From Isoetes engelmannii (lineage: Eukaryota > Streptophyta > Lycopodiopsida > Isoetales > Isoetaceae): DNA of 26,030 nt. The stretch is from contig JAANSK020134457.1 in the NCBI GenBank assembly GCA_011763485.2, forward strand, positions 1-26,030. The letters run 5' to 3'. The notes below the pieces were generated by a model, which was not told where the DNA came from, did no database searches, and saw nothing but the letters and a program-made list of their open reading frames with translations. Positions 8,816 through 19,406 of the stretch are shown one piece after another (the first letter of the stretch is position 1; each line of letters starts with the position of its first letter). The position numbers were made by a program, and so were the translations under genes.

Positions 8816-9950
8816 TGTTTTAGCCATAAAAACCGAAGGAGCAGTGTGTTTAGAATTCTTCTAATTTAGAGGCTTCATGAGAAAATGTTCCAGGAAGTCA
8901 GGAAGTTTTACTTAAGACGAGAACAATAGTGTAAACGACTCTTGTTGTTGGGCATAATTATTTATAAACTATTGTATCATTTGAAGGACTTACGTCAATG
9001 GAAGTTGTAAAATCTAAACATTTGTAACTTGCCATTTTGGTTAGGCCATGCTTTGCACTGACTGTTGATAAATGTTGATAAATGACGTAGGGGAAGTGGA
9101 CTTTTGTGTTATTTGTCATGCAAGGTGAATCTAGAAGATTTGTGCATTGTTTTTGCTTGCATATAATGACAAAATGAGAGTGGGAGTTGGATGTCACTTT
9201 ATTCATCATGCAACCTAGATTTGGGCTTTGTCTTGGCTTGCATATCCATTGTGACAGTTAGAAAAGTTATTTGCTTGAATGGTTGAAGTGAAAAGAAAAG
9301 GACTTTTAATAAGTATAAATCTAATGATGTAGAGGGTTATTTTATTAATCAAATATATTCAAGGGCAATTTGGTCCTTTAGTGGAATGGAAGAATGAACA
9401 AAGACTAAAATACCTTTACAGTCGAATACAAACTAAAACTATTACAAAATCTTTTAAGTGAAAGTATGAAGAAAGACTAAATGCAAACTATTGCAAAATC
9501 TTTTTCCAGCTATGCATCTTTTCTAGTTTGAATTTAACCTTACTTGGTGCATCCATTTAATATAATTGACCTTTTTGTTTGGAACAATCATAGGGATTCA
9601 CGCATTAAACTAAATTAAACTAAAGTAAATTGCACATACTTCTTATTGTTGTCCTGGCTATTGTAGCTCATTCTTGTGGACACTTGAGTGTTGAAGTCTT
9701 CCACAATGCCATGTTGCATTTAACTCGTCCAAAGTTTAGGTCGATTTATCTCCCTGTTTAGCCTAAGTAGAGTGCAAAACCTGGATATCATGTAGTCTAA
9801 GCACTGTGCTTCACTTTCTAAACCAGAAACATCGAATAAGAGCGAATAGAAGATGCATTACCATAATAGACGGAAAAGAAGCTGGAAAAGCCACCTTAAT
9901 GGAAAGCCTCTTTACAAAAATCTACCTGCAGAATGTTGAGAAACAGACTC
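8816..9950. other. Gene-free AT-rich stretch with small repeats
   Basis: No recognisable protein motif is present on either strand. There is a perfect 10-bp tandem duplication GTTGATAAAT at about 9064-9083. An imperfect pair of about 45 bp at 9115-9164 and 9206-9245 shares TCATGCAA and GCTTGCATAT. A short pair AAACTAttACAAAATCTTTT-like sits around 9435-9505. Nothing else is supported. Confidence 0.5.
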
Positions 9951-10122
9951 CTAATCCAACAAATGTTGGAAACAGGTAACCCAAATCCAGATAAAAAAAC
10001 GAGCCAAGCAGCTTCTCTCCCAAAGATCTAAAGGTAAAAGTGATGTTGTTAGCTTCTCCATTTGACTTGAAGCTGTGAAAGGAGGCGGAGGAGGAGGGCT
10101 ATGTTCAACACGCCCATATATA
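9951..10122 (-). promoter_or_regulatory. Candidate TATA box with short downstream ORF
   Basis: On the minus strand TATATA at 10117-10122 is followed by a CT-rich leader (CCTCCTCCTCCGCCTCC) and, 56 nt downstream of the TATA, an ATG at 10061. The ATG opens a 36-codon frame ending at 9951. In another frame, after a pyrimidine-rich AG (TTTTACCTTTAG, about 10030), a hydrophobic stretch LLGSFFYLDLGYLFPTFVG leads to a CAG/GTAG donor-like site near 9932. This might be a first exon of an unrecognised membrane protein, but no further exon could be traced in 8816-9930. Weak evidence; unassigned. Confidence 0.25.
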
Positions 10123-12150
10123 AGGGGAAAAAATGCCCGTAATTAAGGGGGAATAAATAAGATCTAAGGTAATAATAAGAAACATGGGAAAAAAAATGGG
10201 AGAAAACGTACACAATGGGGGATTTTTCTTCTCGTTGCAAAATTTTGCTCCTTCGCCAGATTCTGAATGTCCATTGCCAACCGAAAAAAAGAAATACCCA
10301 TTCCCAAGAACATAAAATGTAGATGGAACTAAATCTACCCAATCTAAGCTATATAAGACGAAGAGTTTTTACTACACCCCTAAAGTTATGCATCACAAGA
10401 GCTAGTTACATTGCTATAGGATTTCGGACTTTCATATGCACCGCTCCCATTCCATCCTTCATTATTTCCTTGCCCATCCTTTCCACCATTTGCCTGAAGC
10501 CTACCTGCTGCTAGTTTCTTTCTCTTTAATATACACAACAACAAATAAGAATATGCACACCACGCGGGGAAAAGAAAAATTAAAAAAAAAAATTGGACAA
10601 CATAAACCATTACGTTCTACAATCTCAATAAATTCCCCTTAAGACCTTTTGTCTGCATGCATATTCACGCGATGTTGATGTAGGGCAGCGAGAGCCTTTA
10701 CACCATCTCCTACAAATTCTATAGTATATGTATTGAATTAATAACATTTTGGTATATTTGCTCAAACCTTATAGTATTTTGCTAATCTTCATATACTATG
10801 TAAACTTGTGGGAGCATACCCCATGAACGAGGTATCGCTATCTACGGTCCAAAATGAAGCGTAACTTCTAAATATGCCCATCCAACGGCCCCTTAAAATT
10901 CCCCTTCGCGTAAATATGCACGCAAACAAGAGAAGATTTTAGGTGAATTTTATGAGATTGTAGAATTTAATGGTACCATCCATATTAAGACCCTCGTAGA
11001 ACCCCCCCCCCCCCCCCAAAGTTGTTGTTGTTGTTGGTATTCATACAGGGCATCCATCGGAAGGCTCGGACCGTTAGTCGCAACTCAAATTCTAGCAAGT
11101 TTTAGTTTGATGTCAGTTTGGAACATGGAATTAATGCAAAGGTTGAGTAGTGCATTGTACATATATACAGATATATAGACGTATGTTTGAAACATCGTCA
11201 TCAATGACCTCCTTTTAATTGAGTGGTGAGTTGACTTACAATGATGTTATATTCAAAGATCAAAGCTATACATTGTGGGACACAAATGAGTGTCCAAAAA
11301 GTTTGTCAATTTGCAGAAAGCTTGCAAATTTATGACCGTAGAAGTAAGGAAAAGGTCCTTTTATCCTCATTTTTGTGAGATATATAAACATTTGAAATCA
11401 ACAATGGTTCCTGGTATTGTGGAACATGAAAAACAATTGATAATTGGGAGTTCAAAATATAATGCTTATGAAGGGGGTCAACAAATCGTTATACAATTTA
11501 GGATATTCTTCCTATGATGTTACATAAGCTCCCAGGTGCTAGGGACCCATCGTTCATATTTGGGAAGGACGACTATTCCCCCACTATGTCTATACTTTTT
11601 AGGTTGATAAAGGATTCTTGTGTCCTTTAAAGTGAGCAATGTGTGTGCATGATATGTAGTGCTATGGTGATATTTTGTACTATCACCATCTTCTCCAAGC
11701 TACCTAGATATAACAAGTTCCTTGGGGTGGGGTGTCGAGCAATGCTTTGAAAGAAAAGGGGCTTATTGTATGCAAATGCAGGGCCAAGAAAAATTTAACA
11801 AAACTACACGCCAAAGAATAGAATAAATTTTATCGTCCACGGAGGCCAAAGAGAAATGTTTTTGAATACAGCGCCAAGGAAAATTTAACAAAGTTAAACA
11901 CCAAAGACAATATCAATAACGTAAATCGAGAACATTGAAGACAAGTTGACAAGTTGAGGCCCATTTTATGTATATAGTATTTATTGTACTAGACACTTGT
12001 CAACAAACCATGGGTAACATATCAAGGACATCTCTAAAATACAAATGCATAATGCGACTTTAGGGGAAGCAGAATATTCTCCCACCCAACACATTGATGG
12101 AAAAAGAGGAAGATTCCATGCAGGAAAGGGCCCACATTCCCAAAGAAGCT
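10123..12150. other. Gene-free stretch with a C16 run and GTT microsatellite
   Basis: Nothing recognisable as a gene is seen. A run of 16 cytosines (11002-11017) is followed after AAA by a (GTT)n tract from 11021. A 75-codon open frame at 11290-11517 has no family features and no splice context. An imperfect direct repeat of the phrase GCCAAGRAAAATTTAACAAA (about 11783 and 11873) indicates local duplication. Confidence 0.45.
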
Positions 12151-12158
12151 GGAAGGGT

Positions 12159-12165
12159 TATAAAG
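12159..12165 (+). promoter_or_regulatory. TATA box of the dioxygenase gene
   Basis: TATAAAG lies 43 nt upstream of the ATG at 12202. Typical TATA-to-start spacing would place transcription near 12190, giving a very short leader. It is the only good TATA in the preceding 100 bp. Candidate only. Confidence 0.35.
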
Positions 12166-12201
12166 AGACACCAAAGCACCTAGGAACAATGGAAAGAGCC
12201 A

Positions 12202-12951
12202 ATGGAGGAGGAGCTACTAGATCTTCCATCCATTGATTTGCAAGGCAAAGAGGCTGCAACCAAGCTATGGAAAGCTCACAAAGAATATGGCTTCTTCTAC
12301 ATAGTAAACCATGGTATAGAGCAAGATTTGCTCAACCAAGTTCTTCATCAAAGCAGAGAATTCTTTGATCAACCAATAGTGCAAAAGCTTGCCTTTCGTG
12401 CACCGCTCGGATATCGCAAAGAAGGCTATTGCCCTGCTGCTGGGGTGGATAATCTAGCTTGTGGAGGTTATGACCCATCAGCCTTTCACAGAGAACAAGT
12501 GTATTACTATATCAAGCCCATTGCAAGCAGAAATATGAGCAGATGGCCGACAAACCTGAGGTTGACATGTTTTTCTTTATCCCATGCTTTTCTTTTTCTT
12601 GGTAAAGACTAATTGGTGTGATTCTCTAGGGGAGTGATGGAGGAGCTAGGAGCATCAGCAATGGAAGTATGTGAGAAAATAATGCATCTGCTTGCCGATG
12701 CATTAGGAATATCAACGAGGGAAATGAGGGAGGTATTAGGCAAGGAAATGAGGCAAACGGTTTGCACATTCAAGTACTTTAAATCCACAAGCATGGGAGC
12801 TCTAGGAATACCAGAACATACAGACATTGGTTCCTTGGTGTTCTTATTCTCTGAGAATGTTCCTGGTTTGCAAATACAAAAGGAGGGCCAATGGAGAACC
12901 GTGAAGCCCCAGCCTCACGCCCTCGTGGTGAGCATCGGCGAGGCCATTGAG
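12202..12951 (+). pseudogene. 2-oxoglutarate/Fe(II)-dependent dioxygenase, N-terminal two exons only
   Basis: Exon 1 is 12202-12560 and exon 2 is 12630-12951, joined by a 69-nt GT-AG intron that restores NLRGVMEELG across the junction (227 codons). The N-terminal DIOX_N region shows LPSIDLQG, GFFYIVNHGI (residues about 30-39) and REFFDQP. NMSRWP precedes the junction. The 2OG-FeII domain follows with KYFKSTS, EHTDIGSLVFLF (the HxD iron-binding pair), GLQIQKEGQW and PHALVVSIGEAIE. The next residues in intact enzymes carry the distal iron-binding His and the RxS 2-oxoglutarate site. Neither is found after the donor-like GAG/GTAGGC at 12951 or downstream to 14 kb. Without them the protein cannot be an active oxygenase. 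Start chosen at 12202 because the ATG at 12189 is out of frame. Family DOXC-like, cytosolic; substrate unknown. A distant last exon cannot be ruled out. Confidence 0.75.
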
Positions 12952-14169
12952 GTAGGCCACACTTCCCACCATTTTTTTTTTCTTTTTTTTTTCTTTGCAC
13001 TCGTTAGGTGAAGCTAAGAGGTCCCGCTTCATATACTATGGCGGCTGCCCCACTTATTGCTCCCCTTTTCCTCTTGAGGACCTTCAACTTGAGGATCTCA
13101 TAATCATCATCATTATGGCTACGTGTTGTTGCCATGTGCTCCCCTTTCTTGTGTCTTTTGATTATGAGACAGTGCTACATGTAGGCATTCAAAATCTGAC
13201 ATCCTTCTTCAAGGGAGAACACTTCCATATACATATTCTTTAATAAGTAAAAATAGGTTGATACATCTCGTACCCTCTAAGTTAAAATGACACGGTTCCT
13301 CTCTGGCTGCACGATTTAGCCAAAAACTAAGGATTTCTAGAACTACTCTATAACATGTGTTTTGTTTTTCTTTTTGAAGGACAACCTCTATAACATGTGT
13401 TGACAGATCGTTTCAATCCCTGGAAGGTCCAATCGGCCAAAATGACCACTTCTCAGCCACACAAAGCCTGCTTCATTGACAAATTAAATTGGCCAATTTA
13501 AGCATCAACCAGATGCTTTTCTAGATGCCAAAAATATTCCATTGAACCCTTTCAATCAAGCATTTTTTTTGCCACATAGCCAAACCCATAGAAAGGCAAT
13601 TTAAGAACTTGTTTATGGGATGGGAGAACTGGATATAAAGGAAACCATACTAATATGATGGCAATTCTTGCATTTGTTGAGGTAGAACTAGGTCAAAAAC
13701 ATTGCTCGGTGGCGTATAGTTGTCAATTACCATGGCGTATAGTTGAGGTAGAACTAGGTCAAAAACATTGCCCGGTGGCGTATAGTTGTCCATGGAAATT
13801 CCTGGACCAACTTCCATATGTGGTAACAACTCTAAAAGTAGCACAAAATGCGTTAATGCATCCATATGACAATTTTTTGGATTGAAGGAATAGTAATATG
13901 GAGTTGCTATATTCCTCCATCTAGTGGAATCTTGTCTTAGGGCGATTACACACATAAGCTAGCATTGCATGTCACATCTCATGGCTCATTTGCAATATAG
14001 CCTTTGGGTATTCTTTCCTTATATGGTAGGAAATAATGCTTAGTATAAATTGAAAGGTCGAAGCCCTATCCTATGTAGGTTCATACCAAATTTTGCCCAT
14101 GTTTTAGCTATTTGTTGTTATACGCGATCTGATGACATCCCATAAAAGGGTTATTGGTGCAGAGGACTA
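12952..14169. other. Gene-free stretch downstream of the dioxygenase; 66-bp tandem duplication
   Basis: A long pyrimidine tract at 12970-13000 ends in TTAG and could serve as an acceptor, but what follows does not resemble the missing dioxygenase C-terminus. A 66-bp-period tandem duplication has copies starting at 13676 and 13742 (49 bp shared with one mismatch, GTTGAGGTAGAACTAGGTC...). No other gene is supported. Confidence 0.5.
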
Positions 14170-14177
14170 GTTATTGG

Positions 14178-14424
14178 CATAGTTACCGGGAACTAAGTTT
14201 TGGTTCCCATTCCAGAACTAGTTCCCGTGGGTCCAAAGTTCCCGAGTTTCCACTTTAGTTCCTGGCAAAAAATGGAATATTCCTAGAATTTTCCTCGAAT
14301 ATTTGCTGAATATACTCGAATATCCCGTTCCCATCCCGTTCCTGTTCCCGTTCCCGTTCCCATCCGTTCCCGTTCTAGATTTTGAGTCCAAGTCCTCAAA
14401 AAGTTCCTGTTTCAGGTAACTATG
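14178..14424. mobile_element. 247-bp non-autonomous hAT-type MITE with perfect 8-bp target duplication
   Basis: The element begins CATAGTTACC and ends GGTAACTATG, a perfect 10-bp terminal inverted repeat extended by a GGAACT match further in. The 8 bp on each side are identical: GTTATTGG at 14170-14177 and again at 14425-14432. Eight-base duplications and short CA-starting TIRs are the hallmark of hAT elements. The interior is a (TTCCCG)n-like imperfect array (about 14325-14377) with no coding capacity. The perfect duplication suggests a fairly recent insertion. Confidence 0.85.
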
Positions 14425-14432
14425 GTTATTGG

Positions 14433-15150
14433 TAGTCACATAATACCATGGAATAATTCAAAGGCTAAATTTAGCAATTTGACGATTCTTTAGCGCATAT
14501 TGGCTAAGGTAAATGGAAAAGGTTGAAAAAATTATAATTTTAGCGTAACTTTTTTCGGGTTTGCGTCGACCTTCGAGCTCTTTCGCCAGACGCTAGAAAG
14601 TAAGAGAGTCAAAATTCATAATATTTATCTAAACTATAGAAACTTTTGGAATGAGTTTTAGGTTAGTTTAGCTAAAATAGTAGGCAGTAAGAAATATACG
14701 ATTAGTAATTTGTTTTCTAGTTTCCATGGAATAATTTGAGGTCTAGCCTTGGTTAGCTGGCATTTTGTTAATGTTTCCACAAATAAAATGATTAAAATGA
14801 ATGAAAATTACCAAGAAAAAGTATAATAATTTTAGTTTATCATTTTCTGTGCCCACACCATAGAATTTTTTGGGATGAATTTCGGGTTAGTTTAGCTAAA
14901 TGCTAGAAAGTATGAGAGGAAAATTTTATAGAGTTTAGCTAAGCCACATAAAGTTTTGGGACTAGTTTCGGGCAAGTTTAGCTAAAGTCATTATAGCTAA
15001 TAAGAAATATGCGATTAGTAATTTATTCCCTGCATAATACATATATTTTATAGGCTTATAATAGATTCTAAATCCATAATTTGGCAATATTGAATTATTG
15101 GTATTCACATAATACATATATATTGAATCATTTGGGAAAAAGATATGTGG
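14433..15150. repeat. Diverged direct repeats with a period of about 280-310 bp
   Basis: GCTAGAAAGTA...TTAGTAATTT blocks occur at 14592-14715 and 14902-15030 (period 310). CCATGGAATAATT occurs at 14446 and 14725. A third partial copy of the GGTTAGTTTAGCTAAA phrase lies at 14884-14900. The copies are far from identical, so the array is old. No coding content is seen. Confidence 0.55.
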
Positions 15151-15187
15151 TCCTTAGTGGGTATGAAGTATATGATGGTGTGGACCT

Positions 15188-15327
15188 ATGAATGGATATT
15201 TATCCAAATCACATATGTGGGCATTATCACCTCTTGTTGGGCCTGGTCTTTACAAAGTAACATTCATTGCATATGAATGATTACTTATCAAATCACATAT
15301 GTAGGCATCATCACCTCTTGTTAGCCC
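15188..15327. repeat. 85-bp-period imperfect tandem pair
   Basis: ATGAATG..TT.ATC.AAATCACATATGT..GCAT.ATCACCTCTTGTT occurs at 15188-15240 and again at 15273-15325. About 88% identity over 54 bp by eye. Confidence 0.65.
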
Positions 15328-15349
15328 GTAATAAATTTCAAATCGAGAT

Positions 15350-15371
15350 GGGGGAGGGGGAGGGGAGGGGG
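15350..15371 (+). other. G-quadruplex-prone G tract
   Basis: Four runs of 4-5 guanines are separated by single adenines (G5-A-G5-A-G4-A-G5). This meets the usual pattern for a stable intramolecular G-quadruplex. No adjacent gene is identified. Confidence 0.6.
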
Positions 15372-15829
15372 TTGTCATCTTTGCAAGTAACATTCCTCGC
15401 GTAAAAATCGACAAGAAGACAGTTCAAGGGGCAAGGCTTCATGAAATCTAGCATTATTTACGTAAAATTGTGATCTCTAACTACAAAATGAAAATGGTTT
15501 ACTTGTGGTATACTATGCTCCTCGTTAGCCTAATGGGCAATGGTTTAAGTCAATTCTATCTATTCGGTTGGATGTTTCTTCCTATGGTTCCCAAACATAT
15601 AGTCGTTGAATGGGAAAAAAAAAATTCAATTCAATGTGAGTAGTAGCACAAAAAATAGAAGTGAATTAAATTAAATTGTATTGTCCATGGAGATCAAAAT
15701 GACCTATGGAAGCTAATACAATAAAATATTAACTAGAAACAATGCTTTTGAGGCAAAAATGTTAAAAGAAACAAATGTAATACATATATTACGAACGTGA
15801 TTAGTTAGCCCTCATAGGATACGTATTTA

Positions 15830-16920
15830 AATCTCGGACCTACCTGATCAAGCTCTCGCCCATATACATGGCAATCCACTAGGTAGAGAAGTCAAGCTAA
15901 AGTTGCCGAAGTGTCCAACTGCTGGAGAATATTGACATTTTCTCCACTAAGATAAGTGCTACAGGAGATTTCCTCGACATACTAGTCTACTTTGACTACC
16001 CTCCATCGGCTTCCTCAGCTAGTGCTGCCATACTAAGGTACATAGATAATCAAAAGAAAGGTTAATACACAAAGAATTGATACTATAAAGATTTCATAGT
16101 AGTGGCTAAACTGCAAAAAGTGTAAACCAACGGGAAAAGTCATTTGATATATATTGTAGAAACTGAGCGTTAGTGCATGAATATTGTTGGAAAATTGTGG
16201 ATCTAAACAGAGTGGCCGCAAAGGCCCTCCGCAACATACTCGCCTAGTAAATTCTAGGTAAGCTACTTGAGGGAAGGTATTTACTGCCAAGGACCCTCAA
16301 CATATTCTCCATCAAGATGAGTTCTACATATCAAATGTCGTACCAAGATAGGTACTACAGACAAGCCTTTACAACTTTACACTTCCAAACAAGAAGGTGA
16401 AAAAAGTAGCTTTTACACTTTCTACACATCCTTGCCTAGAGTCACGCTCTGAACTGTTGGGCTTCAAAACCCACAGACGCATTGTGAAGTGGTTGAAGGC
16501 AGTGCCCAACCGAGCAATGTAGTGTGGTGTGTGGTCACATGTTCAGTTGGATGCTGCTAAGTGGCGTGACACTAAAAACTCTTCTTCTTCTACTTTTCTT
16601 TAATTATCCAACCATGCCAAACAACCCCTTGTAGATGTTTGAATCTCAAACCTAGCTGGTCAAGCTCTACCCATCCATGACTACAGGGAAAAAATGATGC
16701 TAAAGACTATCAAAGCCTTACCCATCTAGATGAGTAGTATAAGAGATTTCCTCAACATCTTCCTCATTAAGGTACTACAGGCATATCGCTTGGCACTTTG
16801 ACCATCTTCTTTCTTAAGCACAAAAGGCACCAAGTAAATAGGTACTTCAGGAAATGATGGAGCTGCTGAGGACCTTCAACATCTTTTCTACCATGAAGAT
16901 AAGGCTTTATATTCTAATTT
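15830..16920. repeat. Scattered diverged copies of one ~40-bp phrase
   Basis: Variants of a phrase resembling CCTCAACATNTTCTCC followed by AAGATNAGTNCTACAG recur near 15930, 16290, 16335, 16710-16775 and 16870. A longer direct match around CCTNGCTGGTCAAGCTCT recurs at about 15845 and 16655. Stops occur in all frames and no gene is seen. Confidence 0.45.
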
Positions 16921-18252
16921 AAATCTGTAATGTTGTTCCTAGTCCTAGGGATCAACAAGTCGAAGTTAGATAATAACGCTTATTGCATTGAAAGCTATCA
17001 CTGTGGACCTTCAAGAAGGCCAAGACATTATTTCAATAACAATGTGACAGCTAGAGTCTTGTTTTTCCGAGCTCCCTTGTAAGGAATAAGATAAAGCTAG
17101 AGGTTTTGAGCATCCATTAGAGAGAAACCAATCTAACAACTAGAGTCTTTTCTTAGATAGAGCCCCTTATAAGGAAGAGGAAAGAAGAGAAAAATTTCAA
17201 ACGTCTACTTCAAAGCACTCAATTTGAGACACATTCATCAACTGACATTTCTTATGTATCCTTCTCCTTTTCATTTTACTCTATATGTCTGCTTGAACGC
17301 AAGGCCGTATACATATCATCGAGTGAACCGACAGGTCCACGTTGAATCATTAAGAAGTAATAGTTGTTTCGTGCATTTACTACTTATATGATATTACATG
17401 CTCAACTGACATCATAGTAGGAAAGTTGTATATGTACCCATTATTCTATAAGGTATTGAACTATGTAATTATGACAACTGTATTGGTGGCCTTATTAGGT
17501 TCTAAGCAATGGGAAATACTCAACTACTAAGCATCGCGTGCTCTTAAATAAAGACATGGTTCGCCATTCATGTGCAATCACATTTGAACCTGATATGGAT
17601 GCTAACATTGGACCACTCAAAATGCTCATTAGTAAAGATGAGTCGATATTATATAGAAGGTACATTTACAAAGATCGTTATGAGGAGTATATCGAAGGCA
17701 AAAGTAATAAGAAATTTGTGTTCCTTGCGAGTTCAAACAATGTTCAAGGAATATCCACAAGTTACTAGATTGTAGGTTGATGAACTTGACTGTATAGTTT
17801 CTTCTATTATAGCTTTGAAATTGTCCAAGTTTTATTGTTATGTTATCATCTAAGAATGTACACATAAAAAGAAAAACTAGTAGTAAGGCATGCTTGTGTG
17901 TTTGGTGGCAAATGGAGGGCCCGAAAAGGGCGGAGAACAAAAGAAATTGCATAATGAAAATGGACCACGTGGAAAACAGTGGGTTTATTACTCATGGTAA
18001 CAATAATTGATTAACATCTCAATCTTGATGATCATCATTTTAAACTATGGCTCAAACTGCAGCAAATGACATCATTATATTATGGAAAGTAGGAGTGCCA
18101 TGCTGGGTGCACATTATACCTCATAGGTCATTTTTCATGGTGTCATAGAATAGAATATGATTGTTGTCTTTCATATATGACACCGTTTTAGACTCCAAAG
18201 CAAAAAGCGCAACATATAACCAGCAAAAACGTAGGGTTGGGGAAAGGGCGTG
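16921..18252. other. Gene-free AT-rich stretch
   Basis: The longest open frames (17538-17768 plus and 17629-17952 minus) overlap one another and show no family motif or splice context. A paired phrase CTAGAGTCTTGTT/CTAGAGTCTTTTC near 17050 and 17140 hints at an old duplication. Nothing else is supported. Confidence 0.45.
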
Positions 18253-18463
18253 CGAGGGAAGGTGGTAGCTCCCAAAAGTCTCCGTGAGTGGCCTCTTCCA
18301 AAGCAACTGTCGACTGCCGTTAAAAGTAACTGAGTTAACGGGGCAGTTTGCTACTGCAGTGTGGGAAGCTGCACTATTCCTTACAAGTCATGCTCAACCA
18401 TTTGGGCATAGACCTCTACTTGGTCATAGTCCAGATGCAGTTGGGGCACACGGGGCATTGAGG
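18253..18463 (-). mobile_element. LINE copy 3: 211-bp fragment of the endonuclease-RT linker
   Basis: This segment aligns end to end with 5111-5318 of LINE copy 1 in the same orientation. It starts at GGGAAGGTGGTAGCTCCCAAA and passes through CTCTTCCAAAGCAACTGTC and GTCATGCTCAACCATTTGGG. By eye identity is about 80% with a few small indels. It covers only the end of the endonuclease and the start of the linker. No tail or target duplication is apparent. Confidence 0.8.
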
Positions 18464-19400
18464 AACGTTCATCCACGTTGAAGAACCTTACTTTCAGAAT
18501 GCATCATTATAGGCTAATCTAAGGGAATCTTTAAATATGTAAGGGAAGATGTGGGCCATCTAAAAATAACTTTGACGTACTTTTGGACTCTACAACAAAC
18601 AAAGGAATGTTCATCCATCTCACGAACCTTCGATGACCTCCAAAAATGTAGGGAAAGGTTTGTTACAATGGCAAAGCAAAAAAATACATGTTTATTGACC
18701 TTCAATAGTAGCACAATATTATCATTAGCACTAATATATTTCTATCTCTATTGCTTTCATGCCCTTTTTGTTGTTTAAGTCCCATGGGCAATCCGTCTCC
18801 GTGCACGTTAAAATTTTTACCTATCTACCTTCAAGAGTAAAGGAACACATATTTTGCCATTAAGAAAATATCCCTTCTTGTTAGCATCTATCTGCTGGGA
18901 ACTCACGTCATTCAATTTAGTCTTTGGGAAGCTTTATTTGACTTTTTGGTGCTAGAAGAGTGTGCTGGGACTTCAACATATTGCTAGGCATTTTAAATTT
19001 TCTTGGGAGACACTGACAATCATACTGGGACAATCATACTGGAAGCACTCTGGCTTTATTAACTTTGGTAGAATTTCAGACGGCCTCCATACGATTCAGT
19101 CTAGCTTTGCCCTGTCTGGAGTCGATGTCCCTATTCACGGCCTGAGCTTCAATTCCTTTTTCTTCTGAGGATATTTACTTTTCATGCACGTACTTGATCA
19201 TGATTTTTGTTTGTCACAGGAATTAAGAATAATGAGCCAAAGTAGAGCAAATACATGTCGTGATCTAAATTTTGCCTTTGAGAGTAAAGAATCAAGAAAT
19301 ACTGTTGCAGGAAAAGCAAATCTGGTTCTTATCAGATAGCACTTCATTACTTCTCACCAGAAATGCAGAAAGCATCTGCAGGCCATTCATGTCATCCATT
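18464..19400. other. Gene-free stretch; probably holds the 3' flank of the minus-strand gene
   Basis: No recognised coding motif is found. A 14-bp tandem CAATCATACTGGGA/CAATCATACTGGAA lies at about 19017-19045. The 200 bp nearest 19407 would be the 3' untranslated region of the C9orf78/HCA59-like gene; no clear polyadenylation signal was singled out. Confidence 0.4.
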
Positions 19401-19406
19401 CACCCT

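Noticed and set aside
13005-13110. Possible third exon of the 2OG dioxygenase after a strong pyrimidine-tract acceptor
   Set aside because: The translation in any frame lacks the distal His and a proper RxS motif; the resemblance of KRSRFIYYGGCP to a family C-terminus is too weak.
16439-16570. Short inverted repeat AGTCACGC / GCGTGACA suggesting a MITE
   Set aside because: Only about 8 bp of inverted match and no target duplication.
17538-17768. 76-codon plus-strand open frame
   Set aside because: No known motif, no splice or promoter context, and an overlapping minus-strand frame is longer.
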